51,959 nt of DNA from contig DATFLL010000093.1 of the NCBI GenBank assembly GCA_035267785.1, positions 1-51,959 of the forward strand, given 5' to 3'. Below the pieces are notes generated by a model. That model saw only the letters and a program-made list of their open reading frames with translations, was not told where the DNA came from and ran no database searches. Source of the stretch: DATFLL01 sp035267785. GTDB lineage: Bacteria; Pseudomonadota; Gammaproteobacteria; DATFLL01. Both the position numbers and the translations under genes were made by a program. Of the stretch, positions 7,334 to 15,994 are shown in pieces. Positions within the stretch are counted from its first letter, which is position 1, and every line of letters begins with the position of its first letter.

Positions 7334-8236
7334 ATGCCAGTCACCAGTGCCCGTATCGCCTACCTGCTGCTCACCCTGACCACGCTGTTCTGGGCGGGCA
7401 ACGCCATCGTCGGGCGCGCCCTGCATACCGAGGTGCCGCCGGTGACCTTCGCCTTCTGGCGCTGGACGCTGGCCGCGCTGTTCCTGCTGCCCTTCACCTG
7501 GCGCCGCGTGCGCGCTGACTGGCCGGCGCTGCGCGCGGCCTGGCCCATCGTCCTGGTGCTCGCCGTGTTCGGGGTGAGCTGCTTCAATACGCTGCTCTAC
7601 ACCGCGGCGCAGACCACCACGGCCACGAACATCGCCTTGATCCAGACGGCCATGCCTGCGGTCATCGTACTGCTCGCCCTGGTGCTGTTCGGCGAGCGCG
7701 TCTCTCCGCGCGGCGCGCTGGGTGTGGCGATCAGCATGCTCGGAGCCGCGGTCATCGTGCTGCGCGGCAACCCCATGAGCCTGGCGCACCGCCACATCGT
7801 GCCGGGCGATGCGTGGATGCTGCTGGCGGTGTTCTTCTATGCACTGTATTCGGTGCTGCTGCGAAAGCGCCCCGCCGTGCATCCACTCAGCCTGCTCGCC
7901 GCGATTTTCGTGCTCGGTGCGCTGGTGCTGCTGCCGCTGTACCTGTGGGAGTGGTCGGTGCGCGGCGCCCCGCACTTCTCGGCCGGACTGGTCGGCGGCG
8001 CGCTGTACGTCGCGGTGTTTCCTTCGATCCTGGCTTTCCTGTTCTGGAACCGGGGCGTGGAAATCATCGGAGCAAGCCGAGCCGGCCTGTTCATCTGTCT
8101 GGTCCCGGTGTTCGCCTCCGCGCTCGCCATCGTCTTCCTGCACGAAGAGCTGCATGCGTTTCACATCGTCGGGCTGGCGCTGATCGTCGGCGGCTTTGTT
8201 CTGTTCAATCATCCCGGGCGGGCGATCGACAGCTAG
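7334..8236 (+). CDS. EamA-family (DMT superfamily) transporter
   Basis: This inner-membrane protein of about 300 residues has ten predicted helices in two EamA repeats. The first is marked by LTTLFWAGNAIVGR and FAFWRWTLAALFLLPF, the second by the helices following DAWMLLAVFFYALYSVLLRKRP and ending in LHAFHIVGLALIVGGFVLFNHPGR. Relatives export amino acids, nucleosides or other metabolites; the substrate here is unknown. ATG 7334 is chosen from two in-frame ATGs (7325 and 7334); neither has a strong ribosome-binding site. It is divergent from the alcohol dehydrogenase and followed by a repeat-rich non-coding region. Confidence 0.85.
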   Translation: MPVTSARIAYLLLTLTTLFWAGNAIVGRALHTEVPPVTFAFWRWTLAALFLLPFTWRRVRADWPALRAAWPIVLVLAVFGVSCFNTLLYTAAQTTTATNIALIQTAMPAVIVLLALVLFGERVSPRGALGVAISMLGAAVIVLRGNPMSLAHRHIVPGDAWMLLAVFFYALYSVLLRKRPAVHPLSLLAAIFVLGALVLLPLYLWEWSVRGAPHFSAGLVGGALYVAVFPSILAFLFWNRGVEIIGASRAGLFICLVPVFASALAIVFLHEELHAFHIVGLALIVGGFVLFNHPGRAIDS

Positions 8237-8257
8237 CGGGCTCGTGCGAAACGTGCG

Positions 8258-8455
8258 CGCTCTTCCCTCGCTCCCCCGTATCGCACAAGGCGCGGCGTCG
8301 GGGAATATTGTAGATCCCCTCATCCTATCCTTCTCCCTGAGGGAGAAGGGACCCTTCGAGTACCCTCTGCGCAAGTGCTAGATGCCCTGCAACTGGAGAT
8401 GACCGTTTAGAGTGTGCTTGCACGGCTCCTTTGCCGGTATCCATCGCGTTCCCGT
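8258..8455. repeat. Direct repeat, copy A (imperfect, ~190 bp)
   Basis: Copy A shares with copy B (8664-8846) a colinear series of blocks: CTTCCC..CGCTCCCCCG, TCGCACAAGGCGCGGCGT, ..CATCCTA.., GGGACCCTTCG, GATGACCGTTTAGA, GTGCTT..GGCTCCTTTG and GCGTTCCC.TCGTT. Copy A additionally holds a palindromic insert, CCTTCTCCCT-G-AGGGAGAAGG (about 8329-8349), which is cleanly missing from copy B. That sequence resembles short interspersed palindromes common in gammaproteobacterial genomes. Confidence 0.7.
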
Positions 8456-8493
8456 CGTTCCATGTACGTGGTCCTGCTGCGTTTTGGGCCGTT

Positions 8494-8662
8494 CATGGCG
8501 CACCTCCCTGTGCGCCATCCTTCGGACGACCTTTGGTCGCGCAAAACGGCAATCCATGCCGTTTTGTCATGGCGCACCTCCCTGTGCGCCATCCTTCGGA
8601 CAACCTTTGGTCGCGCAAAACGGCAATCCGTGCCGTTTTGTCATGGCGCACCTCCCTGTGTG
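8494..8662. repeat. 74-bp tandem repeat with internal hairpins (2 copies plus a partial third)
   Basis: Copies are 8494-8567 and 8568-8641, differing at only two positions, plus a partial third at 8642-8662. Each unit has two perfect stem-loops, TGGCGCAC-CTCCCT-GTGCGCCA and AAAACGGCA-ATCCA-TGCCGTTTT. Between them lies a smaller CGACC-TTT-GGTCG stem, which is imperfect in copy 2. Confidence 0.85.
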
Positions 8663-8663
8663 C

Positions 8664-8846
8664 GATCTTCCCGCGCTCCCCCGCGTCGCACAAGGCGCGG
8701 CGTGGGCGAATCTTGTACATCCCGTCATCCTAAGGGACCCTTCGGGCACCCTCCGCACCAATACGCAAAGGGGCCTGAGCCGCAGATGACCGTTTAGAAC
8801 GTGCTTATGGCTCCTTTGAATGCATCCGATGCGTTCCCTTCGTTGC
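8664..8846. repeat. Direct repeat, copy B (imperfect, ~190 bp)
   Basis: This is the partner of copy A, in the same orientation and block order. It lacks the palindromic insert and has drifted elsewhere. It ends about 20 bp before the nnrS start. Confidence 0.7.
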
Positions 8847-8868
8847 GATCGCCGCTATACTGTGACAG

Positions 8869-10017
8869 GTGAGCCGCCGATCCCCATCCCGCCCCTGGCC
8901 CGCCCATCGCCTGTTCTTCCCGCTCGCCGCCGGCTGGGCGATCTCGGCCCTGCCCGGCTGGATACTGCTGCGCACGCGCATCGGGAGCGATGCCGGCCCG
9001 ATCCCGCCAACCTGGCACGGCCACGAAATGCTGTTCGGTTTCGCGCTGACGGTCGTCGCCGGCTTTCTGCTCACCCGCACCAGCCGCACCGGCGCGTGGC
9101 TGCTGGTCGCGACCTGGCTCGCCGCTCGCCTGGCGACGCTGTTCGGATCGGCCTGGCCCGTACTGGCGGCCGTGGCCGCGGGATTGTCATTTGCGTTCGC
9201 CTTGTGGGCCAGTGCCGCCCCGCCGCTCTTGCGCGCGGCCAAACGCCCGGAGAATCGCATCGTCCCGAGCGTCCTGCTGCTCTTCCTGCTGGCCGATGCT
9301 CTGTGGTGGGCCGGCGTGGTGCGCGGCGACCTCTCCATGCAGCTCGATGCGCTGCGCGCGACCGTGGACCTGTTCGCGCTGCTCACGCTCATCGTCGGCG
9401 GGCGCGCCCTGCCTGCAGCGATCGGCGGCCATATGGAACGCCAGGGCATCCCGCGCGAGGAGCGCGCCCGGTTCAATATGACCAACCGACGCTACGAGCT
9501 GCCGCTGGCGTTTCTGGTCGGTGTCGCCTGCGCCTCGGATGCCTTCGGTGCGGGGCAAGCCGCCGGGGTGCTGTGCCTGAGTGCAGCGCTGCTCGCCTTG
9601 GCGCGCGTCGCCGCGTGGCCGCTGCACCATACTCTCGCCCGCCCCGCCCTGTGGACGCTTGCGCTGGGCTACGTTTGGCTGATCCCGGGCCTGGCGCTCA
9701 AGGGGGGTGCCCAGGCCTTCGGCTGGTTGGACGTGAACACCTCACTGCACGCGATCACCATCGGTGCTGTGGGCACGCTGACGCTGGTCATGATGGCGCG
9801 CACGCAGGCACTTCGCGCGCCGCGCCAACCGACGCGCACCGGAGATACGTGGTGGGATATCAGCGCGGCGGCCTTGCTGCTGAGCGCCGCCGCGGTGCTG
9901 CGGATTACCCTGGGCCCTGCCGATGCGCCCGGCCTGTGGGCGGCGGCGTGCTGTTGGACGCTGGCCTTCGCGCTGTTGTTAGTGCGCTTGCTGCGACCCG
10001 CCCGGGTAAGTCGCTGA
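8869..10017 (+). CDS. nnrS: NnrS family protein
   Basis: NnrS is a polytopic heme/copper membrane protein linked to nitric oxide metabolism and NO-stress tolerance. The protein is 382 residues with about twelve helices. The family-defining WHGHEMLFGFALTVVAGFLLT near residue 45, the IGGRALPAAIGGH-type segment (VGGRALPAAIGG) and the HAITIGAVGTLTLVMMARTQ region near residue 295 are all present. The GTG start has no clear Shine-Dalgarno sequence. A TATACT box ends eight bases upstream, which would fit a very short or leaderless transcript. It stands alone, convergent with egtD, but an NO-protective role suits a cell that also reduces nitrate and nitrite. Confidence 0.9.
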   Translation: MSRRSPSRPWPAHRLFFPLAAGWAISALPGWILLRTRIGSDAGPIPPTWHGHEMLFGFALTVVAGFLLTRTSRTGAWLLVATWLAARLATLFGSAWPVLAAVAAGLSFAFALWASAAPPLLRAAKRPENRIVPSVLLLFLLADALWWAGVVRGDLSMQLDALRATVDLFALLTLIVGGRALPAAIGGHMERQGIPREERARFNMTNRRYELPLAFLVGVACASDAFGAGQAAGVLCLSAALLALARVAAWPLHHTLARPALWTLALGYVWLIPGLALKGGAQAFGWLDVNTSLHAITIGAVGTLTLVMMARTQALRAPRQPTRTGDTWWDISAAALLLSAAAVLRITLGPADAPGLWAAACCWTLAFALLLVRLLRPARVSR

Positions 10018-10027
10018 ACCTAGGATT

Positions 10028-10996
10028 CTATTTGTTGACCTCGAAGAAGTGCACGCTGAACTGGCCCTTGGGATCGGTCCACACCTGCGTCGCGGCGAAT
10101 CCGGCCTGATCGGCCAGGGCCTGAAACTCCTCGATGTGATATTTGTAAGAGCATTCGGTATGGATGCTCTCGCCCTCCGCGAACTCGAAGCGCCGCTCGT
10201 CGACGCGCACGCTCTGGTCACGTTCGCTGACCAGATGCATCTCCATACGCCCGAGCTCTTCGTTGAAAAAGGCGTGGTGCCGAAAAGCGCCGAGATCGAA
10301 GTCGGCATCGAGCTCTCTATTGATGCGCTCCAGCAGATTCAAATTGAACGCGGCAGTCACGCCCTCGGAGTCGTTGTAGGCCGCGTTGAGCACCGCCGGG
10401 TCTTTCTTCAGATCCACGCCGATCAGCAGCCCGCCGCCCGGACCGACCATCGCCGCGACGTTGGCCATGAACTCAGCGGCCCGCGGCGGCTCGAAGTTGC
10501 CGATGCTCGATCCGGGAAAGAACGCCACCTTGCGCGCACCCTCGGGCGAGTACGGCAGATCCATGGGCCGCGTGAAGTCGGCGCAGGCCGCGTGCACGTC
10601 CAGCCAGGGATAGTCCTGTGAAATATTCTCGGCCGCGGCGATGAGGTAGTCGCGCGAGATGTCCATCGGCATATAGGCGCACGGGCGCAGGGTATCGAGC
10701 AGCACCCGCACCTTCATGCTGTTGCCGCTGCCCGGCTCGACCAGCAGGCAGTCTTCGCCGACCAGGGCGGCGATCTCATCGGCGTTGTCGCGCAGGATCG
10801 ACAGCTCGGTGCGCGTGGGATAGTAATCCTCGGTGTGACAGATGGCATCGAACAGGTGCGAGCCGCGCTCGTCGTAAAAAAACTTCGGCGGGATCGCCTT
10901 CGGGCTTCGGCTCAGGCCATCCAGGACCTCGCGGTAAAAATTGGCCGGCTTGGGATGGTGATCGTAGAAGCTGATATCGGCAGCGGTGGCGCCCAT
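10028..10996 (-). CDS. egtD: L-histidine N-alpha-methyltransferase EgtD
   Basis: EgtD trimethylates histidine to hercynine using S-adenosylmethionine, the first step of ergothioneine synthesis. The 322-residue length is typical. Characteristic segments are SRSPKAIPPKFFYDERGSHLFD, YYPTRTELSIL, the SAM-site LVEPGSGNSMKVR and FFPGSSIGNFEP. The C-terminal HTECSYKY motif lies in the substrate pocket. ATG 10996 is separated by a single base from the egtB stop, and a GGAGG lies 12-16 bases upstream inside the end of egtB, so the two are translationally linked. EgtA, EgtC and EgtE homologues are not in the window. Confidence 0.95.
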   Translation of the reverse strand: MGATAADISFYDHHPKPANFYREVLDGLSRSPKAIPPKFFYDERGSHLFDAICHTEDYYPTRTELSILRDNADEIAALVGEDCLLVEPGSGNSMKVRVLLDTLRPCAYMPMDISRDYLIAAAENISQDYPWLDVHAACADFTRPMDLPYSPEGARKVAFFPGSSIGNFEPPRAAEFMANVAAMVGPGGGLLIGVDLKKDPAVLNAAYNDSEGVTAAFNLNLLERINRELDADFDLGAFRHHAFFNEELGRMEMHLVSERDQSVRVDERRFEFAEGESIHTECSYKYHIEEFQALADQAGFAATQVWTDPKGQFSVHFFEVNK

Positions 10997-10997
10997 C

Positions 10998-12353
10998 TCA
11001 TTTGTCCTCCGCGAGACGGAAACCGCTGAACTGCCAGCGGTCGCCGGGATAGAAGAAGTTCCGGTAACTCGCCCGGATATGTTCGGCCGGCGTGACGCAT
11101 GAGCCGCCGCGCAGCACCATCTGACTGCACATGAACTTGCCGTTGTACTCGCCCAGCGAGCCACCCAGCGGGTGAAATCCGGGATAAGGTGCATAAGGGC
11201 TCTGGGTCCATTCCCAGACATCGCCGTAGAGCTGCGCCGGCGCGTTCGGTTGATTGCTCGAGGTCGGGTGCAGCAGACCCGAGTCGCGCAGGTTGCCGGC
11301 GATCGGCGCGGCTGCGGCCGCGAGCTCCCATTCGGCCTCGCTCGGCAGACGCTTGCCGGCCCAGCGTGCGTAGGCGTCCGCCTCGTAGTAGCTGACGTGG
11401 CACACCGGTGCATGCTCGTCGACCGCAAACATGCCGCCCAGCGTCATATACCACCAGCGCCCGTCGATGCGCTCCCAATAGAGCGGCGCCTGCCAACCAT
11501 TGTCGCGCACCGTCTTCCAAGCCTCGGACAGCCAGTGCTCGGCCTGCGTATACCCGCCGGCCTCGATGAACTCGATGAACTCGCCGTTGGTCACCGGACG
11601 CGAGGCGAGGCGGTAGTCCTCGGTATAGGTCTTGTGGCGCGGGGTCTCATTGTCGTAGGCGAACCCGGCGCCGGCGTGTCCGATCTCGTGGACGCCGCCC
11701 GGAAACTCGACCCACTCCAGCGGGCGCGGTACCGCGTGCGGGAAATTGGGCTGTTCCTTATATATTGGACGCAGCGGATTGTAAGCGAAGATGTGCTTGA
11801 TGTCGGTCAGCAGCAGCTCCTGGTGCTGCTGCTCGTGATTGAGGCCGATGACAGTGCGCAGGCGAACGTCCTCGGTGTCCCGCGGCGCCAGCTGGCCCGC
11901 CGCCAGGCGATCGAGCAGCTCGCCCATATGTGCGTCGACATGTGCGCGGTAGCGATAGACCTCTTCCACGGTCGGCCGAGAAAGCAGGCCCCGCTCGGGG
12001 CGCGGATGAAACGTGCCGACGGTCTCGTAATACGAGTTGAACAGGTGGGCGAAGCGCGGATGGAACTCACGATAGTCGGACAAATACGGCTTGAGCAGGA
12101 AGGTCTCGAAGAACCAGCTCACATGCGCCAGATGCCACTTGGGCGGACTGACGTCGGGCATGGTCTGAATGCCGTAATCTTCGATCTCCAGCGGGCCGCA
12201 CAGCGCCTCGCTGTCGCCGCGAATGCGCCGGTAATCGGCGAAGAGATCGCCACCCGCTACGTGACGGGCATCGGACGGGGAATCTTCGGAACCGTTTGCG
12301 GCATCGCTCCGCGCGCCGCGCCCGGTGTGAAGGACGCCGTTGGAATTGGGCAT
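10998..12353 (-). CDS. egtB: Ergothioneine biosynthesis sulfoxide synthase EgtB
   Basis: EgtB is the non-heme iron enzyme that joins hercynine to a thiol donor with O2 to give a sulfoxide. The 451-residue protein has an N-terminal DinB-like domain with the iron ligands visible as WHLAH (His77) and HEQQHQE (His173 and His177). A C-terminal FGE-sulfatase/C-type-lectin-like domain runs from about residue 215 (PGGVHEIGH) through RLPSEAEWE and GDVWEWT to RASYRNFF and GFRLAED. Whether the thiol donor is cysteine or gamma-glutamylcysteine cannot be told from sequence. ATG 12353 has AGGGA about nine bases upstream. It is first in a two-gene egtBD unit and divergent from the DUF427 gene. Confidence 0.95.
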   Translation of the reverse strand: MPNSNGVLHTGRGARSDAANGSEDSPSDARHVAGGDLFADYRRIRGDSEALCGPLEIEDYGIQTMPDVSPPKWHLAHVSWFFETFLLKPYLSDYREFHPRFAHLFNSYYETVGTFHPRPERGLLSRPTVEEVYRYRAHVDAHMGELLDRLAAGQLAPRDTEDVRLRTVIGLNHEQQHQELLLTDIKHIFAYNPLRPIYKEQPNFPHAVPRPLEWVEFPGGVHEIGHAGAGFAYDNETPRHKTYTEDYRLASRPVTNGEFIEFIEAGGYTQAEHWLSEAWKTVRDNGWQAPLYWERIDGRWWYMTLGGMFAVDEHAPVCHVSYYEADAYARWAGKRLPSEAEWELAAAAAPIAGNLRDSGLLHPTSSNQPNAPAQLYGDVWEWTQSPYAPYPGFHPLGGSLGEYNGKFMCSQMVLRGGSCVTPAEHIRASYRNFFYPGDRWQFSGFRLAEDK

Positions 12354-12456
12354 GGGATCGTTCCCTGGCTCGGCTTGGCTTTCATTCTATACTTGCGGGA
12401 CGGGCGATGACAAACCGGGCCCGTGACGCGGCGCACACGGCGTCAAGGAGGAGGAT

Positions 12457-12747
12457 ATGACCTGTGCCATTTGGCGGGAAACCGTACTGGCAGACAGCGA
12501 TAAGTGCGTGATCGTGGAGGGGAATTATTATTTCCCGCCGGACAGCGTCAACTTCGATTACCTGGAGCCCAGTGAAACCCGCACCGAATGTGGGTGGAAG
12601 GGCACGGCGCATTATTACCATGTCGTGACCGAGCGGGCGCGAAACGCCGATGCCGCCTGGACCTACCCGAGTCCGAAGGACGCCGCGCAGCGCATCACCG
12701 ATCACGTGGCCTTCTGGAAGGGCGTGGAGATCCGCGGCCTGGACTAG
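12457..12747 (+). CDS. DUF427 domain protein
   Basis: This is a 96-residue single-domain DUF427 protein. The family landmarks VIVEGNYYFPPDSV, GTAHYYHV and the closing DHVAFWKGVEI are present. DUF427 proteins are small beta-rich soluble proteins of unknown biochemical role. A strong AAGGAGGAGG precedes ATG 12457. The gene is divergent from egtB with about 100 bp between, so a shared control region is possible. A link to ergothioneine is only positional. Confidence 0.85.
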   Translation: MTCAIWRETVLADSDKCVIVEGNYYFPPDSVNFDYLEPSETRTECGWKGTAHYYHVVTERARNADAAWTYPSPKDAAQRITDHVAFWKGVEIRGLD

Positions 12748-12884
12748 ACGTGAACCAGGCCGTCGACCCCGCCTGCACGCAGCGGTCAGGATGGCGAAAC
12801 GTCCACCGCCGTACCGGATCGAGGCCCGGCCCCGCGCCCGCGGATACCCATCCCACGGCCCCGGTCCGTTCTGCGTCGCACGCC

Positions 12885-15602
12885 TCAGGCGGCGTTTTGA
12901 TCCTTACATTCCGCAATGAGCGTCTTGAGTTCCGGAATACACGAACCGCAGTTCGTGCCGGCGCGCAGCGCCGCGCCGATGGCCTCCGGCGTTGTCAGGC
13001 CTTCATTGGCGATCGCCTCGCGAAGCGTATTCAGGCCCACGCCGAAACACGAACAGATAATCCGGCCCGCATCGCCCTGCCCGCCCGGCGGACGTCCGCT
13101 CAACAACGCCATACGGCTGGACTCGTCCAGGCTTTGCTCGGCGAACAACGCGAGCAGCCATTCGCGCGCCGGCAGCTGCGGCCGCGATTCAATGAACACA
13201 CAGGCCTCCAGCCGCCCGCCGTGCAGGTGCGCGGCGCGGTAGCGCCCCTGGGCCGCATCGTGGTACTCGACCCATTCGTCTTTGTCGTCCTCCGACAGCC
13301 CACGGCCTATCAGCGCCCGCGCACGTAACGCCGGATCGTCGAACGCCTCGCTGCCGGCGATCTCGTAACGCCATGCGCCGTCGGCACGTGCACGTACCCG
13401 GTAGTCCGCGTCGTCTTTTATGTCCCAGGGCAACGGCTCGCGCGTCAGCACAAACCCGTACCAGGCCGCCTGCCAGCGTGATACCTCGACCGGTGTGTGC
13501 TTGGATTCGGGCTGACCGGAGACCGGGTCGGTCACGGGATTGACCAGCGCGTCGACCCGCGCGCGCGCGGCGAAACGGTCGCTCCAATGCATGGGCACGA
13601 ACACGCTCCCCTCGCGCTGACCCGATGTGATTTTCACGCGCGCCCGCATGCATCCCCAATGGCTGCGCACCTCGGCGATCATCGCCTCGTCGAGCCCTCG
13701 CGCCGCGGCATCGGCGGGGTGCATTTCCACGTAAGGCTCGACGGTGTGCACGCTGAGTCGCGCCGCCTTGCCCGTACGGGTCAACGTGTGCCAATGATCG
13801 CGTACACGCCCCGTGTTCAACACGAGCGGAAAACCGCCCTCCGGCAGGTGGACCGGAGGCCGCGGTCTCACCGCGACGAAGCGTGCCTTGCCCGATGCAC
13901 TGGGAAAGCGACCGTCGCCGAACAGGCGCGCCGTACCGCGAACACCCTTGCCCCGGGCTGCCGTAACGGGCCACTGCACGGGCTGCAGCGCTGCGTATTC
14001 CTCATCGCTGATGGACGCCAGCGCACTGATGTCAAAGTCGTGGCCGGTTCGATCGGCACCGCCGTTGAGTAGACCGGACAGTGCTGCATGCTCGCGAAAG
14101 ATCTCCGCCGCCGACTCGTAGCCAAAGGCCTCGGTATGACCGAGGCGCCGTGCAACCTCGCTGACGATCCACCAGTCCGGCCTCGCCTCTCCCGGCGCGT
14201 CACGAAAGGCGCGCTGGCGCGAGATGCGCCGCTCCGAATTGGTGACGGTCCCCTCCTTCTCGCCCCAGGCCGCGGCCGGCAACAGGATATCCGCACAGGC
14301 CGTGGTATCGGTATCGCGTTCGCAGTCCGAAACGATCACCAACTCACAGACGCGCAGTGCCTCGCGCACGCGGTCGGCGTCCGGCAGGCTGACTGCCGGA
14401 TTGGTCGCCATAATCCAAACGGCCCTGATACGCCCGTCCGCCACGGCCTCGAACAGATCCACGGCCTTGAGTCCCGGTTTGCGCGCCATGTCCGCGGCGC
14501 GCCAGAAACCGGCCACGCGCTCCAGCGCCGCCGCGTCGTCGAACGCCCGGTGAGCGGCCAGCTGATTGGCCAGACCACCGACCTCGCGCCCGCCCATGGC
14601 GTTGGGCTGACCCGTCATCGAAAACGGTCCCATGCCGGGTCGTCCGATACGCCCGGTCGCCAGGTGACAGTTGATAATGGCATTGACCTTGTCCACGCCG
14701 CTGGAAGACTGATTGACGCCTTGCGAAAACAGGGTCACGGTCTTTTGCGTACGCGCGAACCAGTGGAAGAATTCGGCGACGGACTGCTCGGGCAGACCGC
14801 AGCCATCGGCCACGGCGGGAATGGACCCGGCGCAGTCGCGTGCGCTCTGCAGGGCCTGGGCGAAACCGCTGGTATGCTCCTCGAGGAAACTCCAGTCGAG
14901 CGCATCCGTGCGGCGCAGATAGTTCAACAGCCCATTGAACAACAACACGTCGCTGCCCGGCGCGAGCGGCAAATGGAGATCGGCGATATCGCAGGTGGCG
15001 GTGCGCCGCGGGTCGACGACGATCACCTTCATGTCGGGCCGCTCGCGTTTGGCGCGTGCAATTCGCTGGTAGATCACCGGATGACACCACGCGAGGTTGG
15101 AGCCGGTGATCACGACCAGATCGGCCAGCTCCAGGTCTTCGTAACAACCCGGTACGCAATCCGCGCCGAGGGCGCGCTGATGCCCCGCCACCGCCGAGGA
15201 CATGCACAAGCGCGAGTTGGTATCGATATTCGCCGAGCCGAGAAAACCCTTCATGAGCTTGTTGGCGACATAGTAGTCTTCCGTGAGCAGCTGGCCGGAC
15301 ACATAGAACGCCACGGCCTCCGGCCCATGGCGCGCGATCACCCCGGCGATTCCACCCGCCACCTTGTCCAGCGCCGTATCCCAGTCGACGCGCTCGCCCC
15401 CGACTTCCGGATGCAACAACCGCCCGTCGAGCGAAAGCGTATCGGGCAGCGCCGCGCCCTTGGAGCAGAGACGGCCCAGATTGGCCGGATGGGACTTGTC
15501 GCCGCGGACGATGACCGAATCCCCGGCCGTCGCGACTTCCACGCCGCAGCCCACGCCGCAGTAAGGACAGATCGTCCGGACGGTCTGGGCCGATTCCCCC
15601 AT
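12885..15602 (-). CDS. nasA: Assimilatory nitrate reductase catalytic subunit
   Basis: NasA is the cytoplasmic molybdopterin enzyme that reduces nitrate to nitrite. The 905-residue protein starts with the 4Fe-4S motif (Cys12, Cys15, Cys19, Cys46), followed by the bis-MGD domain (SNLAWCHPVIYQR, VVDPRRTATCD, GQPNAMGGREVGGLANQLAAHR). It ends with a BFD-like 2Fe-2S domain over about the last 60 residues (ICSCFGVG and GTNCGSC), as in Klebsiella-type NasA. No separate NasB/NasC electron donor is in the window. ATG 15602 lies two bases after the nirD stop. It is the last gene of the six-gene nrt-nir-nas operon, presumably under the sigma-54/NasT control described for the nrtA leader. Confidence 0.95.
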   Translation of the reverse strand: MGESAQTVRTICPYCGVGCGVEVATAGDSVIVRGDKSHPANLGRLCSKGAALPDTLSLDGRLLHPEVGGERVDWDTALDKVAGGIAGVIARHGPEAVAFYVSGQLLTEDYYVANKLMKGFLGSANIDTNSRLCMSSAVAGHQRALGADCVPGCYEDLELADLVVITGSNLAWCHPVIYQRIARAKRERPDMKVIVVDPRRTATCDIADLHLPLAPGSDVLLFNGLLNYLRRTDALDWSFLEEHTSGFAQALQSARDCAGSIPAVADGCGLPEQSVAEFFHWFARTQKTVTLFSQGVNQSSSGVDKVNAIINCHLATGRIGRPGMGPFSMTGQPNAMGGREVGGLANQLAAHRAFDDAAALERVAGFWRAADMARKPGLKAVDLFEAVADGRIRAVWIMATNPAVSLPDADRVREALRVCELVIVSDCERDTDTTACADILLPAAAWGEKEGTVTNSERRISRQRAFRDAPGEARPDWWIVSEVARRLGHTEAFGYESAAEIFREHAALSGLLNGGADRTGHDFDISALASISDEEYAALQPVQWPVTAARGKGVRGTARLFGDGRFPSASGKARFVAVRPRPPVHLPEGGFPLVLNTGRVRDHWHTLTRTGKAARLSVHTVEPYVEMHPADAAARGLDEAMIAEVRSHWGCMRARVKITSGQREGSVFVPMHWSDRFAARARVDALVNPVTDPVSGQPESKHTPVEVSRWQAAWYGFVLTREPLPWDIKDDADYRVRARADGAWRYEIAGSEAFDDPALRARALIGRGLSEDDKDEWVEYHDAAQGRYRAAHLHGGRLEACVFIESRPQLPAREWLLALFAEQSLDESSRMALLSGRPPGGQGDAGRIICSCFGVGLNTLREAIANEGLTTPEAIGAALRAGTNCGSCIPELKTLIAECKDQNAA

Positions 15603-15604
15603 GC

Positions 15605-15991
15605 TCAGGCTTCCGCGGCCTGAACCAGCGACACGACGTTACCCATGCCGGGCGCCAGCCCCAACAGGACCCGATCGCCATCCCGCCGCACGGGATAAGT
15701 ACCGGTGCAACCTTCATCGGGAGCGACGGCGGTACCGTCCGACAATTCGATGCACCAGTTGTGCAGCGGACAGGCCACCCGTCCGTCGAATACGATGCCT
15801 TGAGAGAGCGGCCCGCCCCGGTGCGGACAGCGGTCGTCGAGCGCAAATACCCGGTCCTCGGCCGTACGAAACACGGCGATATCGCCGTAGGCCGTGCGCA
15901 CCACGCGCGCCCCCAAGCGGGGAATGTCGTCCAATGCGCCAATATCGAACCATTGTGTCATCGATTGTGTCTCTGCGTCGGCTTGATTCAT
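15605..15991 (-). CDS. nirD: Nitrite reductase (NADH) small subunit NirD
   Basis: NirD is the Rieske-like partner of NirB in cytoplasmic NADH-dependent nitrite reduction to ammonium. Unlike many NirD proteins, which have lost the cluster ligands, this 128-residue protein keeps a full Rieske set: Cys55 and His57 in CPHRGG, Cys74 and His77 in CPLHNW. It should therefore bind a 2Fe-2S cluster. ATG 15991 follows the nirB stop by three bases; an in-frame ATG at 15961 is a possible alternative. It sits between nirB and nasA with almost no spacing. Confidence 0.93.
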   Translation of the reverse strand: MNQADAETQSMTQWFDIGALDDIPRLGARVVRTAYGDIAVFRTAEDRVFALDDRCPHRGGPLSQGIVFDGRVACPLHNWCIELSDGTAVAPDEGCTGTYPVRRDGDRVLLGLAPGMGNVVSLVQAAEA

Positions 15992-15994
15992 AGC

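Larger units (their letters stand above)
8237..8868. other. Non-coding repeat-rich region between transporter and nnrS
   Basis: This 632-bp stretch carries no convincing gene: the small open frames here are side effects of the repeats. It consists of an imperfect direct duplication of about 190 bp (about 8258-8455 and 8664-8846) on either side of a 74-bp tandem repeat. Several short hairpins lie within it. A TATACT hexamer at 8856-8861 sits just before the nnrS GTG. Confidence 0.7.

Noticed and set aside
8494..8662. 74-bp repeats as a CRISPR array
   Set aside because: The units are contiguous, with no unique spacers between short repeats, and no cas gene is present.
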